This document shows, one piece after another, positions 31,787-40,975 of a DNA stretch of 64,000 nt. A program made the position numbers and the translations under genes. Source of the DNA: DATAXP01 sp036272935 (GTDB lineage Bacteria; Planctomycetota; Planctomycetia; Pirellulales; PNKZ01); NCBI GenBank assembly GCA_036272935.1, contig DATAXP010000091.1, forward strand, positions 1 through 64,000, in the 5' to 3' direction. The number at the start of each line of letters is the position of its first letter. The first letter of the stretch is position 1. A model generated the notes under the pieces. The model had not been told where the DNA came from, ran no database searches, and saw only the letters and a list, made by a program, of their open reading frames with translations.

Positions 31787-33619
31787 CTACGCGGTCGCCG
31801 GGATCGGCTGCGGCTGGTGTGGATCGCGTGGTCGAGCACCAACGATGACGCGCACCGCCTCGATGAGCATCAGCACTGCCAGGGCCAGCAGCACCAGGCC
31901 GATCCACGGCACCGGATCGCGCGGGGCGACAAAGCCTTCCGTGCCGAAAAACTTCGGCCAGGTCATCGACACCAGCGCCCAAATGCTCATCGTATACATG
32001 AACGCCATGGGAATGCCGGTGACAAACCAAACCCACGCCGCCCGCCGCGTGCGCCACAGCCACACGGTCACACCTAGTAGCGTCAACGCGGCCAACAATT
32101 GATTGCTAGCGCCGAACAACGACCAGAAGGTGCGCCACACGGGCACCGCGTTGCCATTCGCGTCGACTGTGTCTTGCAGGATGAACAGGACGGGAACGCC
32201 GGCCGTCAAGCCGGTTCCCAGCCAGCTACCGAATCGGCCCTTGATACCGGTAAGCTCTTGGATGATGTACCGTCCCAGGCGCGTGCAAATGTCGAGCGTG
32301 TCGTAGACAAACGTGGTGAACGCCATCATGGCGAACGCTACGCCCAGCGCCGGGTCGACGCCCAACGACTCCAAGAACCGGCCGATGCCTTGCGAGTAGA
32401 GCCAGTCGGGCTTGGCCTGTTGAACCGCGGGATCGTCGGGGGCGAGGACCATCACGCAGCACAACGAAACGATGGCCACCATCGCTTCGAGCAGCATGGC
32501 GCCGTAACCGATCGGCCGAGCGTCGGTCTCGCGGCGGAGCTGTTTGCTGGTGGTGCCGCTGGCAATCAGCGAGTGAAACCCGGAGCAGGCGCCGCAGGCG
32601 ATCGTGATGAACAAGAATGGAAACACGTTCTGCCCGTTCGCCGCGGTCCAGCCGCGGAACTCGGGATACCGAATCGGTTCGCCTCCCAACATCAAGCCCA
32701 GCGCGCCGCCACCCAAGGCCACGTACAAAAAGAAACCGCCCAAGTGACCGCGCGGCTGCAACAGTAACCACACGGGGACCATCGCTGCCACCAGGCAGTA
32801 CCCCAATAACGCGATGTCCCACACCTTGTGAGTCTGCGCGGGAGTGAGATTCAGCAACGCGCCGAGATCGAAGGGTATTTTTTGCCCGGCCCAGATGGCA
32901 ACGCCAACCAGCGGCACGAAAATCACCGTCGCCCAATTGAGCGTCAGCTTCGTGTATCGCAGCAACACGCCCATAATCACCGGCAGCGCGAGGTACAGTA
33001 GGGACGACGTGGCAATACCCGCCCCGGTGATGACGATCGTCTCGCTCTTGTCTTGCGCGGCCAAATCAACGGCTAAGGTTTCGGCCGTCTCGGCGCTCGA
33101 TTCGATTTCAGCCGGCGGCGCCGACCCACGGCGGCTCAGCACTTGATCGCCCGCGAACGAACCGGCCGTTACGTCGGTGAACGCCACGACGATGTACACC
33201 AACGCGATCCATACGAACGACAGAAACATCAAGTACGACCGCTGGCTCATATGGTCCCGGACCACTTCGGCGATCGATCGGGCTTTGTGACGGATCGACG
33301 CGGTGAGCGACGTCATGTCGTGTACGCCGCCGATGAAGATCGCGCCAACCAGAATCCAGATCAGCGCCGGCACCCAGCCAAACAGAATGCCTGCCGTGAT
33401 CGGGCCGATAATCGGCCCGGCGGCCGCGATCGCCGAGAAATGCTGCGAGAGCAGAAATTTCGGCTCGATCGGCTCATAGTCCACATCATCGCGCAGCTCA
33501 ACGGCCGGCGTCGTCGCCTCGGGATCGAGCCGCAAGAGCCGCGTGAGCACCCGGCCGTACGTGACGTAGGCAATTGTCAGCACAATGGCCGAGACGAGGA
33601 CGATGGGCAAGAGGGTCAT
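31787..33619 (-). CDS. cstA: Carbon starvation protein A family peptide/pyruvate transporter
   Basis: Large inner-membrane transporter of the CstA family, 610 residues with about 16 helices. The family core is FLLSQHFSAIAAAGPIIGPI (about 56-75), then GWVPALIWILVGAIFIGGVHD, ACGACSGFHSLIASGTTSKQ (about 335-354) and AFTTFVYDTLDICTRLGRY. Characterised relatives take up peptides or pyruvate during carbon limitation. An acidic loop at about 35-50 and a Glu-rich stretch near 165-185 are variable insertions. ATG 33619 begins with a membrane helix. It is convergent to the glycosyltransferase across the repeat element. Confidence 0.93.
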   Translation of the reverse strand: MTLLPIVLVSAIVLTIAYVTYGRVLTRLLRLDPEATTPAVELRDDVDYEPIEPKFLLSQHFSAIAAAGPIIGPITAGILFGWVPALIWILVGAIFIGGVHDMTSLTASIRHKARSIAEVVRDHMSQRSYLMFLSFVWIALVYIVVAFTDVTAGSFAGDQVLSRRGSAPPAEIESSAETAETLAVDLAAQDKSETIVITGAGIATSSLLYLALPVIMGVLLRYTKLTLNWATVIFVPLVGVAIWAGQKIPFDLGALLNLTPAQTHKVWDIALLGYCLVAAMVPVWLLLQPRGHLGGFFLYVALGGGALGLMLGGEPIRYPEFRGWTAANGQNVFPFLFITIACGACSGFHSLIASGTTSKQLRRETDARPIGYGAMLLEAMVAIVSLCCVMVLAPDDPAVQQAKPDWLYSQGIGRFLESLGVDPALGVAFAMMAFTTFVYDTLDICTRLGRYIIQELTGIKGRFGSWLGTGLTAGVPVLFILQDTVDANGNAVPVWRTFWSLFGASNQLLAALTLLGVTVWLWRTRRAAWVWFVTGIPMAFMYTMSIWALVSMTWPKFFGTEGFVAPRDPVPWIGLVLLALAVLMLIEAVRVIVGARPRDPHQPQPIPATA

Positions 33620-33669
33620 ACGGGCTCTACCGGAATGGAGCTGGCGTGATCGGTACAGGTTGCTCGTGC

Positions 33670-33675
33670 TACAAT
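33670..33675 (+). promoter_or_regulatory. Candidate -10 for the antitoxin gene
   Basis: TACAAT 41 bp before ATG 33717; no good -35 found. Confidence 0.3.
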
Positions 33676-33716
33676 TCTACTGCGTCCACGAGCCGTTCAC
33701 AAAGCGAAGAGCAACG

Positions 33717-33932
33717 ATGGAGAAATTCATCAATGCCACATTTGTCGATGGCGTTTTCAAGCCATCAGAGCCGATCGTTTTGCCGGCGGGAACGGCAAGC
33801 GTAATCATCGAAAGCAACCCGGACGAGAAAAGTAATCAGGCCTGGGACGAACTGCAACGGCTTCGGCGTGAGTCGCCGATTAACTCGGGTGGGTCGCGGA
33901 CGACGCGAGACGAGATGCATGAACGCCGTTGA
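33717..33932 (+). CDS. AF2212-like (DUF104) antitoxin
   Basis: A 71-residue protein. The N-terminal half, MEKFINATFVDGVFKPSEPI followed by VLPAGTASVIIE, is a swapped-hairpin domain of the AF2212/DUF104 type, the antitoxin of VapBC-like modules. The C-terminal half is Arg/Glu-rich and helical, as expected for the part that wraps the toxin. Its last 14 bp (including TGA 33930-33932) overlap the ATG (33919) of a PIN-type toxin frame. This overlap is the normal layout of such operons, but the toxin is broken. Confidence 0.8.
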   Translation: MEKFINATFVDGVFKPSEPIVLPAGTASVIIESNPDEKSNQAWDELQRLRRESPINSGGSRTTRDEMHERR

Positions 33933-34018
33933 TACCAACGTCCTCGTGTACTTCGTCGACATGCGGGGGCGCCGCGGTCGATTGAATCCGTCGAGCTTGC
34001 CAATCCATTCGCAAACTG
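33919..34018 (+). pseudogene. Remnant of a VapC-like PIN-domain toxin
   Basis: The frame from ATG 33919 reads MNAVDTNVLVYFVD, the first strand of a PIN ribonuclease with its first catalytic Asp. After that the frame loses similarity. A reading in another frame (AGAPRSIESVELA, from about 33962) looks like the next helix, so a frameshift near 33960 followed by truncation is likely. Only about 100 bp remain before the converging glnS gene, whereas a full toxin needs about 390 bp. Confidence 0.6.
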
Positions 34019-34028
34019 ATCGCTCGCG

Positions 34029-35723
34029 CTACCCCTTCTTCTCGATCTTCGCCCACGTATCGCGCAGCGACACGGTGCGGTTGAACACCGGACGGCCCGG
34101 CTTGCTGTCGACGGTGTCGACCGAGAAGTAGCCGAGGCGCTCGAACTGCATGCGGCTGCCTGGCTCGGCCTTGGCCAGGCTTGGCTCGAGCTTGCAATCT
34201 TTCAGCATCACGAGCGATTCGGGGTTGATGTTATCCTTGTAGTTGCCGCCGGGCGCAACCTCATCGGGATCGGACTTGCTGAACAGGTGGTCGTACAGCC
34301 GCACCTCGGCACTCACGGCGTGCTTGGCCGATACCCAGTGAATGGTGCCTTGCACCTTACGGCCGTCAGGGGCGTTGCCGCCGCGTGTCGCGGGGTCGTA
34401 GGTGCAGCGTAGTTCGACGATCGCGCCGGTCTTCGGGTCTTTCACTACTTCGGTGCAGGTGATGAAGTATCCCCAGCGCAGCCGCACCTCGCGCCCGGGA
34501 GCCAGGCGGAAGAATTTCTTCGGCGGGTCTTCGCGGAAATCGTCCTGCTCGATGTACAACTCGCGCGTGAACGGCACCTGCCGCGTGCCGGCGCTTGGAT
34601 CTTCGGGATTGTTCACCGCCTCGAGCGTCTCTTCCTTTCCTTCGGGAAAGTTGGTGATGACAACCTTCAGCGGCTTGAGCACCGCCATCACGCGCGGCGC
34701 GGTGCGGTTCAGCTCGTCGCGCACACAGTTCTCAAGCACCACCAGATCGATCACGCCATCGACTTTCGATACACCGATCTGCGCACAGAATGCTCGGATC
34801 GCCGCCGGTGGGTACCCACGGCGACGGATGCCGGCAATCGTCGGCATGCGCGGATCGTTCCATCCGGCGACGTGCTTGTCGCGCACCAACTCCAGCAGCC
34901 GCCGCTTGCTCATCACGGTGTAGGTCAGGTTGAGCCGGGCGAACTCGATCTGCTGCGGATGGAAGATGCCCACCGTGTCAATGTACCAATCGTACAGCGG
35001 TCGGTGGTTCTCGAATTCCAGCGTGCAGATCGAGTGCGTGATCCGTTCCAGCGAGTCGCTTTCGCCGTGTGTCCAGTCGTACATCGGGTAGATGCACCAC
35101 TTGTCGCCGGTGCGATGGTGCTCGGCGTGCAGGATGCGGTACATCACCGGGTCGCGCATGTTCAGGTTCGGACTGGCCATGTCGATCTTGGCGCGCAGTG
35201 TGCGTGCGCCGTCGGGAAACTCGCCGGCCGTCATGCGCGCGAACAGATCGAGGTTCTCGGTCACCGAGCGATCGCGGTAGGGACTGTTCTTGCCCGGCGT
35301 GGTGAGCGTGCCACGATACTCGCGCATTTGGTCGCCCGTGAGGTCGCAGGCATACGCCTTGCCCGCATGAATCATCTGCACGGCCCAGTCGTGCAGTTGC
35401 TGGAAGTAGTCGCTGGCGTAATACAGGCCGTCCCATTCGAAGCCCAGCCACCGCACGTCGGCCATGATCGAGTCGACGTATTCTTGTTCCTCTTTCTCCG
35501 GGTTCGTGTCGTCGAACCGCAGGTTGCACTTGCCGCCATAATCGCGAGCGATGCCAAAGTTCAGGCAGATGCTCTTAGCATGGCCGATGTGCAAGTAGCC
35601 ATTCGGCTCGGGCGGAAAGCGCGTGTGCACGCGCCCCTGGAAGCGGCCGGAGGCATTGTGCTCGCTGATGATCGAGCGAATGAAATCGGTCGACTGCGGA
35701 CGGGGAGGTTCGTCGGTACTCAT
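34029..35723 (-). CDS. glnS: Glutaminyl-tRNA synthetase
   Basis: Class I synthetase charging tRNA-Gln directly, 564 residues. HIGH motif in PEPNGYLHIGHAKS (about 38-51), KMSKS-like motif in TVMSKRRLLELV (about 267-278), and RFDDTNPEKE (about 70-79) that distinguishes GlnS from most bacterial GluRS. The C-terminal beta-barrel domains are complete (YIEQDDF, LRWGYFITC). Presence of GlnS implies that at least some Gln-tRNA does not need the GatCAB route. Start ATG 35723 is chosen over a GTG three codons earlier. It is in the same orientation as gltX, which lies 69 nt upstream. Confidence 0.96.
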   Translation of the reverse strand: MSTDEPPRPQSTDFIRSIISEHNASGRFQGRVHTRFPPEPNGYLHIGHAKSICLNFGIARDYGGKCNLRFDDTNPEKEEQEYVDSIMADVRWLGFEWDGLYYASDYFQQLHDWAVQMIHAGKAYACDLTGDQMREYRGTLTTPGKNSPYRDRSVTENLDLFARMTAGEFPDGARTLRAKIDMASPNLNMRDPVMYRILHAEHHRTGDKWCIYPMYDWTHGESDSLERITHSICTLEFENHRPLYDWYIDTVGIFHPQQIEFARLNLTYTVMSKRRLLELVRDKHVAGWNDPRMPTIAGIRRRGYPPAAIRAFCAQIGVSKVDGVIDLVVLENCVRDELNRTAPRVMAVLKPLKVVITNFPEGKEETLEAVNNPEDPSAGTRQVPFTRELYIEQDDFREDPPKKFFRLAPGREVRLRWGYFITCTEVVKDPKTGAIVELRCTYDPATRGGNAPDGRKVQGTIHWVSAKHAVSAEVRLYDHLFSKSDPDEVAPGGNYKDNINPESLVMLKDCKLEPSLAKAEPGSRMQFERLGYFSVDTVDSKPGRPVFNRTVSLRDTWAKIEKKG

Positions 35724-35792
35724 AACCGACACGATAGAGAAAACCGGCCCGATATGTCCATGCCCGGCGGACCCGAAGCCGAATCGCTAAGG

Positions 35793-37355
35793 CTAAGTCC
35801 TGGCCCGTTCGAGCGCCAGCTCGATCCGCCGCACGCTGCGCTCGCGACCGAGGATGGCCAGGGTGTCGAACAGGCCGAGGCCGACACCCTTGCCGGTCAG
35901 GGCGGCACGCAGGGCGTGGATGATGTCGTTGAGCTGGATGTTCTCGGCGGCGGCGAAGCGCTTGGTGTACTCTTCCAATGACGCGGGCTCGAAGGGCTCG
36001 ACGTCGGCGAGTCCCTGCCGATACTTCCACAGCAGATCGGTTGCCCCTGCCGCGCGCAGGCGTTTGTCGAATGTTGCTTCGTCGTAGGTTAGTGCTTCAT
36101 CATCGGTGAAGAAGTCGGCATAGCTGAGAATGTCGCCGGCCACTTTGATGCGGTCGCCGGCCGCTTCGACAAGCCGCGTCAGTTGCGGGCCGACGTCGCA
36201 GGGCGTCGGCTTGGGCACGTATCCGGCACGCTGCAAATAGGGCAGCACCAGGGCCACCTTTTGCTTCAGCGGCACCTGCTGCATGTAATGGTCTTGGAAC
36301 GCCGACAGTTTTTTGGGATCGAAGCTGGCCGGCGCCTTGTTCACGCGCTCGAGCGAGAAGTTCGCGATCATCTCGTCGCGCGAAAGATACTCGGTCTTGT
36401 CGTCGAGCGACCAACCGAGGAGCAGCAGGTAGTTCAAGATCGCGTCGGACAGGTAGCCCACTTGCTCGTAAAAATCGACGATCACCGGGTTGAACGTCTC
36501 GGCCGTGATCGGCAGTCCGAGCGCCTGGGCGATGGCCTGGCCGTGGGCGTTCACCTTGGCGAAGTCGGCGTTCTTCAGGTACTTGTCGAGCTTGCGCTTG
36601 CTGAGCTTGTTCTTGCTCCCCGGCTCGGCAACGTACGGCAGATGGGCATACTCGGGCAGCGGAAAGCCGAGCGACTGCGCGATGAAGATTTGCCGCGGCG
36701 TGTTCGACAGGTGTTCCTCGGCGCGGATGACGTGCGAGATCTCGAAGTCGAAATCGTCGACCACGCTCGCCAGGTGATACAAGCACGTTCCGTCGGCACG
36801 CTGCACCACGTGGTCCTGCTCACGCGACCACTCGAACGCCACGTCGCCGCGCACCAGGTCGGGAATCACGAGCGTCCCAGAGCGCGGCATCTTCAGCCGC
36901 ACCACGCCCTGCCGTCCCTGGGCCTCGAAGCGCTTCGCATCTGCATCGCTCTCGGCCATCCATTTGCGGCTGTAGATGAAGGGCCGCTTTTCACGCTCGG
37001 CTGCTTCGCGCTCGGCGGCGATCTCTTCGGTGGTGGCGAAGTCGCGGTAGGCGGCGCCGGCGGCGAGCAGCTTGCGCACCGCGTCGTGGTAACGGCCCAG
37101 GCGCTGCGACTGGTAGTAAGGCGCATGCGGACCGCCGACCTCGGGGCCTTCGTCCCAATCGAGTCCCAGCCAGCGAAAGCCGTGCAGGATGGGGGCCAGG
37201 GCGGCCTCGACGTTCCGCTGCTGATCGGTGTCGTCGATCCGCAATAGGAACTGCCCGCCATGACGGCGCGTGAACAGCCAGTTGAACAGCGCGGTCCGCA
37301 CGCCGCCGATGTGCAGGTAACCGGTCGGGCTGGGAGCAAAACGCGTGCGAACCAT
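35793..37355 (-). CDS. gltX: Glutamyl-tRNA synthetase
   Basis: Class I glutamate-tRNA ligase, 520 residues. The HIGH motif is in APSPTGYLHIGGVRTAL (about 7-23), the KMSKS-like motif in NKLSKRKLDKYL (about 250-261), and RIDDTDQQR (about 39-47). The anticodon-binding helical region is complete at the C-terminus. It is followed by glnS in the same direction, so the two glutamate-type synthetases may be co-transcribed. A repeat pair lies directly upstream. Confidence 0.96.
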   Translation of the reverse strand: MVRTRFAPSPTGYLHIGGVRTALFNWLFTRRHGGQFLLRIDDTDQQRNVEAALAPILHGFRWLGLDWDEGPEVGGPHAPYYQSQRLGRYHDAVRKLLAAGAAYRDFATTEEIAAEREAAEREKRPFIYSRKWMAESDADAKRFEAQGRQGVVRLKMPRSGTLVIPDLVRGDVAFEWSREQDHVVQRADGTCLYHLASVVDDFDFEISHVIRAEEHLSNTPRQIFIAQSLGFPLPEYAHLPYVAEPGSKNKLSKRKLDKYLKNADFAKVNAHGQAIAQALGLPITAETFNPVIVDFYEQVGYLSDAILNYLLLLGWSLDDKTEYLSRDEMIANFSLERVNKAPASFDPKKLSAFQDHYMQQVPLKQKVALVLPYLQRAGYVPKPTPCDVGPQLTRLVEAAGDRIKVAGDILSYADFFTDDEALTYDEATFDKRLRAAGATDLLWKYRQGLADVEPFEPASLEEYTKRFAAAENIQLNDIIHALRAALTGKGVGLGLFDTLAILGRERSVRRIELALERART

Positions 37356-37494
37356 TGGGCAGTAGGCAGAGGGCAGTAGGCGGTAGGCAGTGACGATGTG
37401 AGCATCGTCGCCGCGGCAGTATAGAAGGCAAACGGCAGGTGGCCTAGACGGGCACCGGCTGCAACTGCCCTCTGCCTACTGCCTTCTGCCTACT
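37356..37494. repeat. Inverted pair of GGCAGTAGGCAGAGGGC-type repeats
   Basis: The left arm (37357-37390) contains GGGCAGTAGGCAGAGGGCAG. The right arm (37464-37494) contains the complement, with ACTGCCCTCTGCCTACTGCC. The right arm covers the TAG stop (37490-37492) of the downstream minus-strand membrane protein gene. A degenerate single arm is visible near 42405-42425. Confidence 0.7.
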
Positions 37495-38653
37495 CATCCA
37501 TCTCGCGGCGGCGCTCTTGGAGCTTCTGCCGGCGGAGCAGCTTGCGGTCGGCCTTACTCAGCTTTCGGCCTTGCGTGGCGTCTTCCTCGTCGTCGAGGCG
37601 GTGTCGCCTGCGATTGCGGCGGCTCGAGCGATCGCCGTAGTCATCTTCGTCGTCGTAATCATCCTCGTCCGACCGGTCCTGCTTCGCAGCGGGCGTCGAA
37701 CTCGCCGTGGCCGGGCGACCCGGTGTGCTCAGATCGCTGCGCTTCGGCGTGTTCGGCGTGGCGGCGACGGCCGTCTTCGCTTTCGCCTCGGCAGCCTTCT
37801 TCTGGGCCGACTTGGCTTTGGCTGCGGGCATCAGTCCTTGGGCGTCGCGAATGACGAACCGGGCGTGCAGCCCCATGGCTACCAGCGTGAGCAGGGCGCC
37901 CAGCATTTCGCCAGCGCGCTCGATCATCACACCGTGCGCATCGAACGAAGTGTCGATGAAACCGAGCGTGCCGACACTGGCGACCAGGTAGCTGGCCATC
38001 GCCGAGATCAGCACCGCCGTCGAGACGCGGCAACGGCGCATGTCGATGAGCAGCCGAACGACGATCGGCCCGGCAACGACCGCATAGCCGGCGATCCACC
38101 AGCCGTTGGCGCCCAGCTCGGTTCCTGAAACGTGACGCATTACGTGGGTAAACGCGCTGCGCAGATTCGAGCCGGTATCGACGCTCGCCGCCAGCCAGCA
38201 TGCGGCTCCCCACAACCAGATGCGGTAGCGACCGTGGTAGTCGTCGGCCTTGTGCCGACGCACCCCGTAGATGACGACGGCAGCCAGCGCGGCGAGCAGT
38301 TGCCAGATCGAAGTCAACCAGGTGGCGAGATTACGATCCGCCGCCAGATCGATGCCTGGCAACCGCTCGGTCCCGGCCAGCGGGGCGATCGACGGCATCC
38401 ACCAATGGGCCGCCTCGAGTGTGGCGATGCATCCCAGCCCCAGCACGAACGCCAGCGCGTACGAAGTGTAGCGCTGCGGCACAAGATCGGTGATCCGCGG
38501 TTGCCGATCCATCTGGTCGCTTTTCCCTGCGGTGGTAGCGCCTCGGGAAGCGGTGGCGACGTTGGTCGTCGTCGAACTGCCCGCAACCATGACCTCATCG
38601 GTCAGCACGCGCCGACGCCGATCTTCGCGTTGGGAACCGCCAAACAGGGACAT
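37490..38653 (-). CDS. Multi-pass membrane protein with charged tail, unknown
   Basis: A 387-residue protein. The soluble N-terminus (about 1-60) is followed by about six hydrophobic segments between 62 and 265 (for example YALAFVLGLGCIATLEAAHW, LLAALAAVVIYGV, WIAGYAVVAGPIVVRLLI). The tail from about 275 to 387 is Ala/Lys-rich, then very acidic (DEDDYDDEDDYGD) and finally basic (RRNRRRHR, RKLLRRQKLQERRRE). I do not recognise a family. The charged tail is probably cytoplasmic and could bind nucleic acid or another protein. It is upstream of gltX in the same direction. Confidence 0.75.
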   Translation of the reverse strand: MSLFGGSQREDRRRRVLTDEVMVAGSSTTTNVATASRGATTAGKSDQMDRQPRITDLVPQRYTSYALAFVLGLGCIATLEAAHWWMPSIAPLAGTERLPGIDLAADRNLATWLTSIWQLLAALAAVVIYGVRRHKADDYHGRYRIWLWGAACWLAASVDTGSNLRSAFTHVMRHVSGTELGANGWWIAGYAVVAGPIVVRLLIDMRRCRVSTAVLISAMASYLVASVGTLGFIDTSFDAHGVMIERAGEMLGALLTLVAMGLHARFVIRDAQGLMPAAKAKSAQKKAAEAKAKTAVAATPNTPKRSDLSTPGRPATASSTPAAKQDRSDEDDYDDEDDYGDRSSRRNRRRHRLDDEEDATQGRKLSKADRKLLRRQKLQERRREMDE

Positions 38654-38984
38654 GCGTAGACGAGTCCGGCTCGAATGGCGGGAACGGCGCGCGGCAGCCG
38701 CTTCGGCGCTCGAAAGCCGGGCCTTCCCTCATCGGCCTCGATCGCTTGCATCTGGCTCCTTGTTGAGTTCGGCATTTTGGCCGATCGGAATGTACTGGAA
38801 CGCGAAAAGCACCGTGCCAGCACGCCGCTTCGCATGGCGCGGCGTTCAAAACTTGAGCGAAAACATCTCACGTTGACTGCTATCGCCGCGGCCGATAAGC
38901 TCCGGCCCGTTTTCTTGCCGTCTCGGCCAATGGCCGAACGCTTTTCGACTGTCGCCCAAGCCCTCGAACCACGCAAAATCGAGC
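38654..38984. other. Gap upstream of methyltransferase gene
   Basis: A 331-bp divergent gap. It holds a GGGCCTTCCCT-containing sequence near 38720, related to the repeat at 29.0 kb, and one promoter candidate at 38873-38901. No gene is supported. Confidence 0.4.
38873..38901 (+). promoter_or_regulatory. Candidate promoter for methyltransferase gene
   Basis: TTGACT (38873-38878), 17-bp spacer, TAAGCT (38896-38901), 84 bp before ATG 38985. The -10 is weak but identical to that of two other candidates here. Confidence 0.3.
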
Positions 38985-39734
38985 ATGCACGACCAGCTCC
39001 ACGCTTTCGTTGCTATCGCGAGCCGGGTATTTGCGTGCGATGGACCGGTGTATCAGTTCGGATCGCGCCAATCGGGCGAAGGGGATGACGGACTAACCCA
39101 TCTGTTTCCCGGACGCGAGGTGATCGGCATCGATCAACGCCGCGGCCCGGGCGTCGATCGCGTGGAAGATTACAACTGGCTGAGCCTCGGCGATGACAGT
39201 GCTGGCACCGTGGTGGCGCTGGGGCAAGTCGAATCGACGTTCGACGTGCCGCGGTTCATCGACGAATTGCTGCGCGTGCTGCGCCCCGGCGGAACGTTGA
39301 TGCTGGCCGCAGTGTTCAACGCCGAAGGGAGTTGTTCGCCGAGTGATTACTGGCGCACCACGCCCGGCGGATTGGCGCGACTCACGGCTCCGCTGGAGGC
39401 GCGCGTGCTCGGCTGGTTAGGACCAGAGCGGCGACCCGATCTGGGCTACTGCGTCGGCACCAAACGGCCGACCCCCGCGCGCTTTGCCGACGAAGCCGAC
39501 GAGCTGATGCGAGCGATGACCGAGTGGACGGCGACCGAAGAGGCGATGCTTCCTTGGGGCCATCGAATCGCGCAGAAGCTGCTCGGCCGCGTCGCCAGGC
39601 GGCTGTGGCGAAGCGATCGGACCGAACGATATAAGCTCCGCTTCGCCGTCGACTTGCCGGATACCAACCAATGGTCACGGTTGATGTTGCCCGCGAAGCC
39701 CGAGCGGCCAGGCTCGCGCTCCAAGGCCGGATAA
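38985..39734 (+). CDS. Class I SAM-dependent methyltransferase-like protein
   Basis: A 249-residue protein. VIGIDQRRGPGVD (about 45-57) fits the SAM-binding acidic loop, and STFDVPRFIDELLRVLRPGG (about 86-105) matches post-motif II/III of type 11 methyltransferases. The usual glycine-rich motif I is replaced by YQFGSRQSG (about 23-31), which is atypical, so catalytic competence is uncertain. The C-terminus is basic. Similar proteins occur in glycan or surface-polymer loci, but none of those genes are adjacent. Downstream is aroC on the same strand. Confidence 0.7.
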   Translation: MHDQLHAFVAIASRVFACDGPVYQFGSRQSGEGDDGLTHLFPGREVIGIDQRRGPGVDRVEDYNWLSLGDDSAGTVVALGQVESTFDVPRFIDELLRVLRPGGTLMLAAVFNAEGSCSPSDYWRTTPGGLARLTAPLEARVLGWLGPERRPDLGYCVGTKRPTPARFADEADELMRAMTEWTATEEAMLPWGHRIAQKLLGRVARRLWRSDRTERYKLRFAVDLPDTNQWSRLMLPAKPERPGSRSKAG

Positions 39735-39825
39735 CCGACCTTCCGGCACCTTGGCAAGCGGGATAAAATGGTGACGGTCGCGGTAAGCACCCGCGCCGCC
39801 CAACCGTATCCCGAGCCACGAGAAG

Positions 39826-40965
39826 ATGTTGCGCTACTGGACTGCCGGCGAATCGCATGGCAAGACCATGCTGGCCTTGGTCGACGGCTTCCCGGCCGGC
39901 GTCGAGGTCGACACGGCAGCCATCGACTCCGAGCTGCGCCGCCGGCAGGGAGGTTACGGCCGCGGCGGCCGGCAGCGGATCGAAACCGATCGGGTCGACG
40001 TGCTTACCGGCATCTGGCAGGGGCAGACGCTCGGCAGTCCGATCGCCCTGCAGGTGATCAACAAGGACGCCAAGCTCGAACGCCTTGGCGAGTTGGAACG
40101 GCCGCGCCCCGGGCACGGCGACCTGACCGGAGCGATGAAGTACCTCGGCTCGATCCGCGGCGTCCTCGAAAGGGCCAGCGCCCGAGAAACTACCGCTCGT
40201 GTCGCCGCAGGTGCGTTGGCCAAGCAATTGTTGCGCGCGTTTGGCATCACGGCGTTCGGCTATACCGTTGAATTGGGCGGGATTGCCTTGCCGCCGGAGC
40301 CTGGCACGCTCGACGAGCAGCGCGCGGTGCGCGATGCCAGCGAGCTGTATTCGCTGTGTCCCGAGGCCGACGCCAAGGTGAAGCAACTCATCGACGACTG
40401 CGGCAAGGACGGCGATACGCTTGGTGGTGTGCTCGAAGTGCGCGTCGCGGGCTTGCCGTTTGGCCTGGGGACGCACGCCCAGTGGGACCGCAAGCTCGAC
40501 GGTCGCTTGGCCCAGGCGGTGATGGCCGTGCAGGCGATTAAGGGAGTCGAGATCGGCCTGGGCTTTGAAGCGGCCCGTCGGCGTGGCTCACAAGTACACG
40601 ATCCGATCACGTTCGACGCCGCGCAGGCCGACACACCAAACCTCGGCTTCACGCGGCCGACGAACAATGCCGGCGGACTCGAGGCGGGGATGACCAACGG
40701 TCAGCCGCTCGTGGTGCGTGCAGCGATGAAGCCGATCAGCACTTTGCGCAAGCCGCTGGCGAGCGTGAACCTGAAAACCCACGAGCCTGAAGCGGCCAGT
40801 TACGAGCGCAGCGACGTGTGCGCGGTGCCGGCGGCAGGTGTGATTCTTGAGAATGTCGTCGCGTTCGAGGTAGCTGGCGCGATCGTCGACAAGTTCGGCG
40901 GCGACAGCCTGGCCGAGATGCTGGCCAGGTACGATCTGTTCCTGAAGATGGCCCGAGAACGGTAA
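39826..40965 (+). CDS. aroC: Chorismate synthase
   Basis: Final enzyme of the shikimate pathway: 5-enolpyruvylshikimate 3-phosphate to chorismate, using reduced FMN. It is 379 residues. Signatures are YWTAGESHGKTM (about 4-15), RRQGGYGRGGRQ (about 39-50), RPRPGHGDLTG (about 92-102), SARETTARVAAGA (about 120-132) and the C-terminal KPISTLRKPL (about 304-313). A TAAAAT at 39764-39769 may be its -10. A TTAGCC-type hairpin follows. aroB lies 1.7 kb downstream on the same strand, so the shikimate genes are loosely clustered. Confidence 0.96.
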   Translation: MLRYWTAGESHGKTMLALVDGFPAGVEVDTAAIDSELRRRQGGYGRGGRQRIETDRVDVLTGIWQGQTLGSPIALQVINKDAKLERLGELERPRPGHGDLTGAMKYLGSIRGVLERASARETTARVAAGALAKQLLRAFGITAFGYTVELGGIALPPEPGTLDEQRAVRDASELYSLCPEADAKVKQLIDDCGKDGDTLGGVLEVRVAGLPFGLGTHAQWDRKLDGRLAQAVMAVQAIKGVEIGLGFEAARRRGSQVHDPITFDAAQADTPNLGFTRPTNNAGGLEAGMTNGQPLVVRAAMKPISTLRKPLASVNLKTHEPEAASYERSDVCAVPAAGVILENVVAFEVAGAIVDKFGGDSLAEMLARYDLFLKMARER

Positions 40966-40975
40966 GCGTGCGCCG

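Noticed and set aside
39382..40476. A 364-codon minus-strand frame opposite aroC
   Set aside because: Shadow of a gene with clear chorismate synthase motifs.
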